A DNA stretch of 64,000 nucleotides, taken from NCBI RefSeq assembly GCF_009002475.1, contig NZ_AP019860.1, forward strand, positions 6,710,501 through 6,774,500. Direction: 5' to 3'. A program made the translations under genes and the position numbers. Origin of the DNA: Candidatus Uabimicrobium amorphum (GTDB taxonomy: Bacteria > Planctomycetota > Uabimicrobiia > Uabimicrobiales > Uabimicrobiaceae). The notes beneath the pieces are model-generated. The model ran no database searches. It saw only the letters and a program-made list of their open reading frames with translations, and was not told where the DNA came from. Shown here one piece after another: positions 28,782 to 36,622 of this stretch (its first letter is position 1; every line of letters starts with the position of its first letter).

Positions 28782-28990
28782 GCGCTTATACCATCCTCAA
28801 ATTGTAAAGTGAAACCTAATTTTGTAAAGTGATGGGAATAAATTTTGAAGTTTAAAGATCAAATGTTTTGGCCCACGCACTTGTATTTTTTTTGATTTTA
28901 GCAGACTAATGAAGGGGTGTCAAAAAAAAATCATTGTGTATAGCGCGTATCATCAATACGTCAAAAACCTAAAGTTTAGTTATTATAGGA

Positions 28991-29162
28991 CTCGTAGCCG
29001 TAATCGTCACCATGACCCTTACCGAAAATATAGGTGTTTTTGCAAATATGTGTGCAAAATATGAAATTATTCCGCTTTACACAGTAAAAGCACCCTACTG
29101 TTTTTTAGCTACGACTAAGGCTACGATGACGATTTCAACTATGGTCACAATCATCTTTACGA
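28991..29162. repeat. Two degenerate hexanucleotide arrays
   Basis: 28991-29024 carries units in the orientation GTAGCC/GTAATC/GTCACC, and 29107-29162 carries mainly the opposite orientation (CTACGA/TGACGA). They are therefore roughly inverted to each other and could pair across an 80-base gap. Confidence 0.6.
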
Positions 29163-29233
29163 ATTATGATATGTTCGAACCATACATCTTGTAAAAGCAT
29201 AAAGCATCTGACTATCTACAATGAGATAAATCC

Positions 29234-29262
29234 TTGCAATAGTCAAAGTTTTCGTATATGAT
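29234..29262 (+). promoter_or_regulatory. Promoter of the FHA/redox operon
   Basis: TTGCAA (29234-29239), 17-base spacer, TATGAT (29257-29262; five of six consensus bases). It predicts an approximately 130-base 5' leader that includes the SD-hairpin element at 29350-29397. Confidence 0.5.
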
Positions 29263-29349
29263 AATAATATAAAATATTACAAATTCACTACAAAATTAAA
29301 AATGTTTATTTCTAAAATAGCGTACATGTAAAAAATATAGGCTTTTCAT

Positions 29350-29397
29350 AAAGGAGTATGTAGTTTAGAGATCTCTCTTAAACTACGGTAAAATACT
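29350..29397 (+). promoter_or_regulatory. Leader with SD separated from start by a hairpin
   Basis: AAAGGAG ends at 29356. A stem GTAGTTTA/TAAACTAC (29360-29367 with 29379-29386, extended by GAG/CTC) follows, and the ATG is at 29398. Linear spacing is 41 bases; with the hairpin folded it is about 14. No other SD precedes the ATG. An ATG directly after the SD is followed at once by TAG. Compare 47483-47514 and 59324-59357. Confidence 0.5.
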
Positions 29398-31014
29398 ATG
29401 GGTTTTATTTTAGAAACAGGTATCGTAGAGCAGATTATTGAGCACTCTGGTGCTGTAGGTGCTATCATAGGCCTTGCAATTGTCGCATTAGTTACGATTC
29501 AGCTTACCGTTTATTTTCTGGGTTCATTGAAGAGAAGTGCGAACGAACTTAAACAGCACAACCTGGAAATGGAAGTTTTAAAAACAAAGCTACAAACAGC
29601 AAAAATCAAGCAGTACCAACAAGAAACGGCTACTTTGGGATGGAATGGTTTTCGAAAATTTGTTGTTAAAAAGAAACAACACGAAGGGAAACAAAAACCA
29701 AAAGGCCCATATCTAACACGTACAGACGAAAACAAAGAATTTCATATGAACAGAGATGAAATGGTTGTTGGTCGTACAAAAGATACCGACATTCAGGTAG
29801 TGCACAATACCGTTAGTGGTAAGCACGCGCGTATCCTTTGCCGCCGCAACGAACTATTTGTTGTCGACGATTTTAGTACCAATGGTACCACTTTGAATAG
29901 TGAAAAGCTAAAACCAGAAGTTCAAGTAAAACTGAATCACGGAGATGATTTAGTTTTTGGAGATGTACCTTTTAAAGTTAGTCTTCCTGCGGGAGAGGCG
30001 AAAGAGGGAACCGGAAGTGGTATTTGTTCTTTCTACCTCAGTCCTCACGATGGACGTCCGCTGCCATCCTTTGAACCTGGACAATACTTAACCTTTCAAT
30101 TTAAAGTACCAGGCGAAACAAAGCCTGCTGTACGTTGCTATTCTCTATCTGATAGTCCAAAACTAGATTACTATCGCGTATCTATAAAACGTCACTTCCG
30201 CAAGGACAAGAGCCCGGGACTTATTTCACATTACTGGCATGATCATGTTCAGGAAGGTGACATCATCGATGTAAAAGCTCCTGGTGGTAAGTTTTATCTG
30301 GATATGGATAAGCAAACACCTATCGTACTTATCGCTGGTGGTGTGGGAATCACACCTTGTTTGAGTATGTTAAACACCATCCTTGACCGAAAATCTAAAA
30401 GAGAAACATGGTTCTTTTACGGCTTACGCAATGGAAAAGAGCATGTTTTCAAAGAATACCTAGAATCTGTAGCACTCGAAAACGACCATGTGCGTTTACA
30501 CGTTTGTTATAGTAGACCAAATGATGAAGACGTAAAAGGTAAAGACTATCAACATGCAGAGCGCGTTAGTGTGGATCTTTTCAAACGTTTACTACCATCT
30601 AACAACTACGATTATTACATGTGTGGTCCTGGCCCAATGATGAAATCTGTCGTAGAAGGTTTAGATGATTGGGGTGTACCGGAGAAGAATGTTCACTACG
30701 AAGCGTTTGGACCTGCATCAGTTAAAAAAGCGAAACCTGCTCCTGCTCCAGCAGCCGGTGCTCCAGCAACCAAAGTTACATTTGCTAAGTCAGATCAAAC
30801 TGTTGATTGGACAGGTGGAACTATTCTTGAGCTAGGTGAAGCCGCAGGCATTAGCATGGAATCTGGATGTCGTGCTGGTAACTGTGGTGCGTGTGTTATT
30901 GCACTAAAATCTGGTGAAGTAAACTATGTGAGTGAACCAAGTGATCCTCCGGAAGCGGGAACTTGTTATGCTTGTATCGCAGAACCTAAAGGCGATATAG
31001 CTGTAGATGCATAG
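29398..31014 (+). CDS. FHA domain - ferredoxin-NAD(P) reductase - [2Fe-2S] membrane protein
   Basis: 538 residues. One membrane helix (about 18-43), a short coiled coil, then an FHA domain (122-195: VVGRTKDTDI, SGKHARI, STNGT). Next comes an FNR-type flavoprotein: RCYSLSD (247-253, FAD), GGVGITP (314-320, nucleotide) and CGPGPM (409-414, NAD(P)). An Ala/Pro linker leads to a plant-type [2Fe-2S] domain with C491-x4-C496-x2-C499 and a fourth Cys near 523-526. It should oxidise NAD(P)H and pass electrons one at a time to a partner at the cytoplasmic face. The FHA domain binds phosphothreonine peptides, so docking or activity is probably phosphorylation-gated (inference). First gene of the redox operon. 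Confidence 0.9.
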   Translation: MGFILETGIVEQIIEHSGAVGAIIGLAIVALVTIQLTVYFLGSLKRSANELKQHNLEMEVLKTKLQTAKIKQYQQETATLGWNGFRKFVVKKKQHEGKQKPKGPYLTRTDENKEFHMNRDEMVVGRTKDTDIQVVHNTVSGKHARILCRRNELFVVDDFSTNGTTLNSEKLKPEVQVKLNHGDDLVFGDVPFKVSLPAGEAKEGTGSGICSFYLSPHDGRPLPSFEPGQYLTFQFKVPGETKPAVRCYSLSDSPKLDYYRVSIKRHFRKDKSPGLISHYWHDHVQEGDIIDVKAPGGKFYLDMDKQTPIVLIAGGVGITPCLSMLNTILDRKSKRETWFFYGLRNGKEHVFKEYLESVALENDHVRLHVCYSRPNDEDVKGKDYQHAERVSVDLFKRLLPSNNYDYYMCGPGPMMKSVVEGLDDWGVPEKNVHYEAFGPASVKKAKPAPAPAAGAPATKVTFAKSDQTVDWTGGTILELGEAAGISMESGCRAGNCGACVIALKSGEVNYVSEPSDPPEAGTCYACIAEPKGDIAVDA

Positions 31015-31048
31015 TCTTTAATTTTTCTTTCAAGGATGCTTAGATATT

Positions 31049-33064
31049 ATGATCCAATTAGTTGTAAAAAAAGGAAGAGAAACGTTCGGCGAGTTTGACT
31101 TTACAAAAGATAAAATCAACATCGGACGCTTACCACAAAACGATATCGTACTTAGTATGGGCGGTATCTCGCGTAAGCATGCAAATATCGAATTACAGCG
31201 CGATGGCTACGTATTGACCAAGATGTCCGAGCACAGCGAAGTACTTGTGGGAGATGAAAGCATCGAGTCATGTGTACTCAGCGACGGAGATGTAATTACG
31301 ATAGAACCATTTACCATACGAGTGTCCATACAAGAGCCTGGAGAAGAAAAGGCAACAGCAGAAAAAATTAAACGTCCTAAACGTTGGGCTGTTCCGTATG
31401 GCGAAGATATGTCGGATGAAAAAGTCGACTATATTTTAACTCATGCACCTTTTAAAGACATTGATGAAAGTGCATTCACCGCCGCGGCGCCATTAAAGGG
31501 TATTTTACGCAACGATGCACGGATCGTAAAGTACAATTCCGGCAACATTATTATTCGCGAAGGTGACTATGGAAACTCCGCTTTCTTTATTCTTCAAGGA
31601 TCTGTAAAAGTTGTTTTAGGAAAGGGAAGACAAGGTCTTCCTCCGTCACTTTTAGGTCGCAGTAAGAAAAAGAGTAAGGGGGTTTTAAGTGCCCTTGCAC
31701 AGTTATGGACAAACAACAAAATGCCTGAAGTGCGCAATGCGAAAGCGTACAACCAAACTTCGAGCAAGAAAAAAGGGAAGCGCAACAATCGCATCACTCT
31801 TCAAGGAGTACCTTCTGTATTCGATAAGTACAATACTGCACATCTTGTTGAAGGACAAATTTTTGGTGAAATTGCGGCAATGAGTCGTACACCGCGTACC
31901 GCAACAGTTGTGGCAAATGAAGATATCGAACTTGTTGAAATTCGTTGGCAAGGTTTGCGTGATATACGTAAGAGAGCGAAAGAGCTCAAAGAGCATATTG
32001 ATAAAATATATCGTCAAAACAACTTACGTTTTCAGATTCAAGAAACACCTATGTTCCGCAATCTTTCTTCGGAACAATTAGATATTATCGTGCAAAATAC
32101 CATTTTTGAAACATTTGGTGATTTTGAATGGAACCGCGATTTCAAAAAAGCTGCCAAACGTGGTATTGGAAAAGAGCCGATCATTGCTCAAGAAGATGAC
32201 TATCCTTCTGGGGTATACATGATTCGTTCTGGTTTTGCACGCCTAAGTCAAAAATATGGTCATGGCCATAGAACACTTGCCTATTTGGGAGGTGGACATA
32301 TTTATGGTCTTGAAGAAATTGCGCATAACTGGCGAAGTAAAAAGCAAGTATGTTTTCAAAAAAGTTTACGTGCCGTAGGTTACACCGATGTGCTCATTAT
32401 CCCTACCAAAATTATGGAAGATATTGTACTACCTTCTCTTCCACCAAAAGATCTGCCTGAACTTATTGATCCATCTAAAGCTTCGAAGAAAAACGAAGCC
32501 TTAGACAACACCGAACAGTTGGAGAAAATAGGTAGTCACCTAATGGAATTTTTGGTAGAAAATCGTTTCATCAATGGAACGGCAACGATGATGATCAATC
32601 TTGAACGTTGTACGCGTTGCGACGATTGTGTTCGTGCATGTGCTGCTGCACATGACAACAACCCTAAATTTTTGCGCCACGGACCACAGGTGGACCAGGT
32701 AATGATTGCAAATGCCTGCATGCACTGTGCTGATCCTGTATGTATGCTGGGGTGTCCAACAGGAGCTATTCACCGCGATGCTCTTCAAGGACAGGTAATT
32801 GTAAACGATATTACATGTATTGGGTGTGCAACATGTGCGAACAGTTGTCCATATAACAATATTCGCATGGTAGAGATTCGCGATTCTTCTGGAAACTTTA
32901 TTCTCGAAAATGAAACGAATAAGCCTATTGTTAAAGCGACAAAGTGCGATCTTTGTGTAGACCAACTAGGCGGTCCTGCTTGTCAACGGGCGTGCCCTCA
33001 TGATGCACTAAAACGAATTGATATGACTAATTTAGAAACTCTAGCAAACTGGATTAGCCGATGA
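31049..33064 (+). CDS. FHA - cyclic-nucleotide-binding - 4x[4Fe-4S] protein
   Basis: 671 residues; AAGGATG before the ATG. N-terminal FHA (about 1-95: INIGRLPQNDIVL, ISRKHANIEL). Then two CAP-family cyclic-nucleotide-binding-like domains (about 145-335, with an inserted Lys-rich loop at 190-265, and 345-465), including FGEIAAMSRTPRTATV, close to the PBC signature. The last 155 residues are a HybA/NrfC/DmsB-type ferredoxin with sixteen Cys in four groups (CTRCDDCVRAC, CMHCADPVC, CIGCATCANSC, CDLC-x-CQRAC), giving four [4Fe-4S] clusters. Such subunits relay electrons to a membrane quinol or cytochrome partner. No Tat signal, so it stays inside. It overlaps the cytochrome b gene as ATGA. Confidence 0.9.
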   Translation: MIQLVVKKGRETFGEFDFTKDKINIGRLPQNDIVLSMGGISRKHANIELQRDGYVLTKMSEHSEVLVGDESIESCVLSDGDVITIEPFTIRVSIQEPGEEKATAEKIKRPKRWAVPYGEDMSDEKVDYILTHAPFKDIDESAFTAAAPLKGILRNDARIVKYNSGNIIIREGDYGNSAFFILQGSVKVVLGKGRQGLPPSLLGRSKKKSKGVLSALAQLWTNNKMPEVRNAKAYNQTSSKKKGKRNNRITLQGVPSVFDKYNTAHLVEGQIFGEIAAMSRTPRTATVVANEDIELVEIRWQGLRDIRKRAKELKEHIDKIYRQNNLRFQIQETPMFRNLSSEQLDIIVQNTIFETFGDFEWNRDFKKAAKRGIGKEPIIAQEDDYPSGVYMIRSGFARLSQKYGHGHRTLAYLGGGHIYGLEEIAHNWRSKKQVCFQKSLRAVGYTDVLIIPTKIMEDIVLPSLPPKDLPELIDPSKASKKNEALDNTEQLEKIGSHLMEFLVENRFINGTATMMINLERCTRCDDCVRACAAAHDNNPKFLRHGPQVDQVMIANACMHCADPVCMLGCPTGAIHRDALQGQVIVNDITCIGCATCANSCPYNNIRMVEIRDSSGNFILENETNKPIVKATKCDLCVDQLGGPACQRACPHDALKRIDMTNLETLANWISR

Positions 33065-33888
33065 AAACATTTGCTGCAAGAAGAACACAAAACCTAACAC
33101 TACTTACCATTGTGTGTGTAGTGTTGTATTTCGCATATAGTGTATGGCAAGCTTCTTTGAAACCTACAAATTTTTACACAGGCTGGATTCTTGCTGGATG
33201 TATGATATTTTTGACGCTGTATAACATGCGTAAAAAATTGACATTTTTGCCAGCGTTGGGTTCCTCGGCCATGTGGTTGCAATTTCATTTGTACATCGGA
33301 ATTTTCACCATATTTGCCTTTGTACTGCATGTCAATTTTCATATACCAAACGGTATATTTGAAAGTGCACTGTTTATTCTTTTTTTTGCGGTAGTGGGTA
33401 GTGGTGTACTCGGCATCTTTATTACGCGCCGTAGCCCGCGGCTCATGACACGTAAAGGGGAAACTTTTTTATACGAGAGAATCCCCATACTCCGCAAAAG
33501 AGTGAAAGACGAAGTAGAAAAACTCGTATTTGATAGTATAGAGGAAACGAATTCAACAACACTAAGTGATTTTTATCTCAAAAAACTTCATGTATACTTT
33601 AGCCGACCGCAAAATATACTTGGACACCTTTTTGAATCTCATACGCCACTTCGCACACTAAAAAACGAAGTAGATGTTGTCGAGAGATATCTCGATAGTA
33701 ATGAAAAAGAAGTGTTGCAAGATATTGTTTCCTACATTGAGACAAAAGACAATTTAGACTATCAATATGCACACCAATTAATGTTAAAAGGATGGTTGTT
33801 TTTCCATATTCCTGTTACATACGCGTTATTGATATTCTCTTTTGTTCACGGTGTTTTGGCATACGCCTTTCACGGAGGAGGAATGTAG
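33061..33888 (+). CDS. b-type cytochrome-like integral membrane protein
   Basis: 275 residues with about five membrane helices. His76 and His90 lie in one helix pair region and His249 and His263 in the last helix, each pair 14 residues apart, as expected for two b hemes stacked across the membrane (four-helix cytochrome b/ferric reductase-like). A cytoplasmic helical insert of about 110 residues (130-240) separates the two halves. It would carry electrons from the ferredoxin protein to the far side. Heme binding is inferred from His placement only. Start overlaps the upstream stop as ATGA. Confidence 0.78.
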   Translation: MKTFAARRTQNLTLLTIVCVVLYFAYSVWQASLKPTNFYTGWILAGCMIFLTLYNMRKKLTFLPALGSSAMWLQFHLYIGIFTIFAFVLHVNFHIPNGIFESALFILFFAVVGSGVLGIFITRRSPRLMTRKGETFLYERIPILRKRVKDEVEKLVFDSIEETNSTTLSDFYLKKLHVYFSRPQNILGHLFESHTPLRTLKNEVDVVERYLDSNEKEVLQDIVSYIETKDNLDYQYAHQLMLKGWLFFHIPVTYALLIFSFVHGVLAYAFHGGGM

Positions 33889-34201
33889 GCCTGACACTAC
33901 GTGTAAACTGTAACTCTGTAGTTAAAGTCTTGATTTAAGTTGCGAACAAAAATATTTAATGGATCAAACCAGTGCTACTAATGTCCAAAATTGTTCCATA
34001 ACTCACAAGAAAAACTGTGTGCATACTAATGAAACACAGTTGAATTGCGAGCTCAAAACATATTACAAAATTTAAAATCATTCAGGACTGTTTTGATTTT
34101 CAGAGAGGAGATACGAGTTAAATAAGGAGTTTAAATGTACTTGGTGATACAAGTACAAACTTCTCCCAATAATCAAATTTGGGTATCCTCGTTACAAACT
34201 G
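33889..34201. other. 313-base leader before the decaheme cytochrome gene
   Basis: AT-rich spacer inside the operon. It holds a second strong SD (AAGGAG, 34124-34129) that serves a short upstream ORF, a hairpin TGTACTTG/CAAGTACA (34136-34157) and a smaller one CCCAA/TTGGG (34165-34183). There is no SD next to the cytochrome ATG itself. This looks like post-transcriptional control of the last gene. Confidence 0.55.
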
Positions 34202-34230
34202 ATGAAAAAACTAGAGATATACGACTTTGA
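34135..34230 (+). CDS. Short upstream ORF overlapping the decaheme cytochrome start
   Basis: 31 codons, with AAGGAG 5 bases before its ATG, a far better ribosome site than the cytochrome gene has. It ends 26 bases past the cytochrome ATG in another frame. The peptide (MYLVIQVQTSPNNQ...) has no recognisable feature, so its translation, not its product, is likely to matter, as coupling or attenuation. An alternative is that the frame is accidental and the SD acts on the downstream ATG through folded RNA. Confidence 0.4.
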   Translation: MYLVIQVQTSPNNQIWVSSLQTDEKTRDIRL

Positions 34231-36514
34231 TAAAAGTCATTACGAACGCCCTAACCAAAAGTGGGTCTGCGGACGCCTGGAACATGGATGCCCTTGCCAT
34301 GTCGGACCAGACCAGAAAGGGCGCTGTCGTGCTGTAAATGATAAATTATTTGAATGCACACCGTGGAAGGATGAAGATCGTTGGAAGTGTGCACGCCCAA
34401 AGAGTTTAGGCGGGGCTTGCGAAGATGGTCCTTCTCCAACAGGAGTTTGTTGTCGGCAAATTCCTGCATGTCAACCGCGTTTAAGCCATCGCGCACGGCG
34501 TGGACGCATTGTTGTTTACAGTGCGATGTTGGGTGCTGGAGTGCTGTTAGTTTTCTTATTTGGTATTTTTACCAAAGATTTTACCTCTCCAGGATCTTTA
34601 ACGACGCCGCACAGTGCGATCACGGCTAAGTTAGAAGGGCAAGATGATTGCTCTATTTGCCACACCGCAGGTGAAGGTGATGCTCTAGCATGGGTCAATC
34701 GCGCTTTCAAACAACATGATGTCGGCATAAAAGAAAGTGAAAAATGTTTGGACTGTCACCGTCAAGCCGGAGATATCAAAGGCAAAGAATCAGAATCATT
34801 GGCTCTTAATATCCACGGTATTCGTGCGGAGCGACTCCAAAAATCAACGGAAAAAGTAAGCGCGAAAAAAGACGAAGTGCAACTGTTTCCCATCGCAGAT
34901 ATTGCCAATGTGAAAAACTCTTTCGTTACGAGTTTGGCAAATCGCGAGATTATTAAAAGTGAAAAAGATGGCAAAATTGAATACCATAAAGTGGCTTGTT
35001 CTACATGTCACCGCGAACACCATGGACGAAATTATGATTTGACAAAACTTACCAATCAACAATGTCAAACATGCCATACGGTTAAATTTTCGAGTTTTGC
35101 TCACGGGCACCCGGTATTCGAAAAATTTCCATATGATCGTCGTACGCGTATCATGTTCGATCACACCACACACTTTGGTGAATATTTTGAACAGAAAAAG
35201 CAAGAAGGTATGAAAAACATACCCAACAAATGTAATGCGTGTCATAAACTCGATGAAGGTGATCAGTTAATGGTCGTGAAAACATTTGAAGAAACATGTA
35301 TTCAGTGCCACGAAAAAGCTATCTTAAAGCCAGATGAGGACATCAATGTTATACGTTTCCCTGGTTTTTTAATGGAAGATTTTTACGCACAGTCTAAGCA
35401 ATTTAAAATGCGTCCTAAATTTAAAAAATGGCCATCGGTGGATGAAGAAGACTCTGGAGAAGCTACTGATTTCATGCGTTTGTTGTTGTCAAAAGACGAA
35501 GAAATGGAAGACGAAGACATTTCGGAATATATGGAAACATTCTTGTTTGATCTGATTGCAGAATCTCCTGCAGACGAAGACGAAAACGAGATAAAGGCCA
35601 TCAACGCATATGTTCTCATGATTCAGCGTCTTTGCGATGAAATAGCAAAAGAGGATAACTCTGCTTTAAAAGAACGCTTAGAAAAAGTTTTGAAAATATC
35701 CATTGGCAATGAAAAGTTGAAGAACTTATTCCCAAATGTTTCCGATATGTTGCAAGTGGTTCAAGCTCGTGTTCTGCCGCCAATCAATGCAAAACGCAAA
35801 GAACGATTTAGTGCTTTTGAGTTTGAAGAAAAAGAGTTGCCCACCGGTTGGTATTTTAGTGGTTACACTCTGAAATATCGCCCTGCGAAGCACTCTGATC
35901 CAGTGATGAAAACATGGTTGGATTTGATGGCGAAAACTTACAACACGGATAAAGTAGATCCTGAAGGGAATACCGAAGGGAATACCCACTATGTATTTAA
36001 CACAATGAATCGGTGTTTGAAATGTCATAGTGTTGACAAGTCCGAAGAGAAAGATACTGTTTGGAAAATCAATTGGAAGCCAAATAAACCATCTAACCAA
36101 GGACGATTCAACCGCTTTTCTCATGCGCCGCACTTGGCGTTACTTGACGATGTAGGATGTGTCAAATGTCATACATTGAAAAAAATGAAGGAGCCGGAGA
36201 ATCCAGAGCCAGGCAAAACTTACGATATATTTGTGAAGGCAAAATACAATGAAATTTACGAAGGCCGAGATCCACATGCATTCATGAGTAACTTTGAATT
36301 TATGAAAAAAGATCTTTGTGCCAAGTGTCACGTAAAAAGTCGCGCAGGTGACAATTGTACACGCTGTCACAACTATCACGTAAATCCTTTTGAGCCAGCT
36401 CTCAACACAACGATTAACGAGATACAAGGGAAGAAAGTTTCCAAAGTATCGCTAGATCACTTTAAAAAGAATGCGGAACTACTCCCCATTCAAAAAGAAG
36501 TTGTGAAAAAGTAA
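34202..36514 (+). CDS. Membrane-anchored decaheme c-type cytochrome with Cys-rich cytoplasmic domain
   Basis: 770 residues. Residues 1-100 are Cys-rich, with two copies of a W-x-C...G-C-x-C...GP...G-x-C pattern (C23-C42 and C63-C84), perhaps metal- or cluster-binding. One membrane helix spans 103-123. Outside lie ten CxxCH heme sites: CSICH, CLDCH, CSTCH, CQTCH, CNACH, CIQCH, CLKCH, CVKCH, CAKCH and CTRCH, six before and four after a helical, acidic insert (about 390-520). Multiheme c cytochromes are assembled outside the cytoplasm and pass electrons along heme wires to enzymes or extracellular acceptors. The gene closes the redox operon and has a strong terminator. Confidence 0.93.
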   Translation: MKKLEIYDFDKSHYERPNQKWVCGRLEHGCPCHVGPDQKGRCRAVNDKLFECTPWKDEDRWKCARPKSLGGACEDGPSPTGVCCRQIPACQPRLSHRARRGRIVVYSAMLGAGVLLVFLFGIFTKDFTSPGSLTTPHSAITAKLEGQDDCSICHTAGEGDALAWVNRAFKQHDVGIKESEKCLDCHRQAGDIKGKESESLALNIHGIRAERLQKSTEKVSAKKDEVQLFPIADIANVKNSFVTSLANREIIKSEKDGKIEYHKVACSTCHREHHGRNYDLTKLTNQQCQTCHTVKFSSFAHGHPVFEKFPYDRRTRIMFDHTTHFGEYFEQKKQEGMKNIPNKCNACHKLDEGDQLMVVKTFEETCIQCHEKAILKPDEDINVIRFPGFLMEDFYAQSKQFKMRPKFKKWPSVDEEDSGEATDFMRLLLSKDEEMEDEDISEYMETFLFDLIAESPADEDENEIKAINAYVLMIQRLCDEIAKEDNSALKERLEKVLKISIGNEKLKNLFPNVSDMLQVVQARVLPPINAKRKERFSAFEFEEKELPTGWYFSGYTLKYRPAKHSDPVMKTWLDLMAKTYNTDKVDPEGNTEGNTHYVFNTMNRCLKCHSVDKSEEKDTVWKINWKPNKPSNQGRFNRFSHAPHLALLDDVGCVKCHTLKKMKEPENPEPGKTYDIFVKAKYNEIYEGRDPHAFMSNFEFMKKDLCAKCHVKSRAGDNCTRCHNYHVNPFEPALNTTINEIQGKKVSKVSLDHFKKNAELLPIQKEVVKK

Positions 36515-36516
36515 AT

Positions 36517-36550
36517 AAAAAAGGCGAGGGTTGAATCCTCGCCTTTTTTT
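36517..36550 (+). terminator. Rho-independent terminator of the redox operon
   Basis: Stem of 13 bp including GGCGAGG/CCTCGCC, 7-base loop, seven T. Two bases after the cytochrome stop. Confidence 0.95.
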
Positions 36551-36622
36551 ATAATCTTTCCGGAAGTTAAATAGTTCTTACCCTTAATTCACGGAATAAC
36601 AAACACGGCTTTCCCGATGAAA

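Larger units (their letters stand above)
28782..29397. other. 616-base divergent intergenic region
   Basis: Contains leaders for the leftward kinase operon and the rightward redox operon. Seen here: two direct copies of TTGTAAAGTG (28802-28811 and 28822-28831, 20-bp period), two GRTKAC-type hexamer arrays (28991-29024 and 29107-29162), a promoter and an SD-hairpin leader (listed separately). A 60-codon frame at 29012-29194 is an artefact of the arrays. Confidence 0.6.

Noticed and set aside
29012-29194. Rightward 60-codon frame in the divergent gap
   Set aside because: Threonine/methionine-rich sequence produced by the hexamer arrays; no ribosome site.
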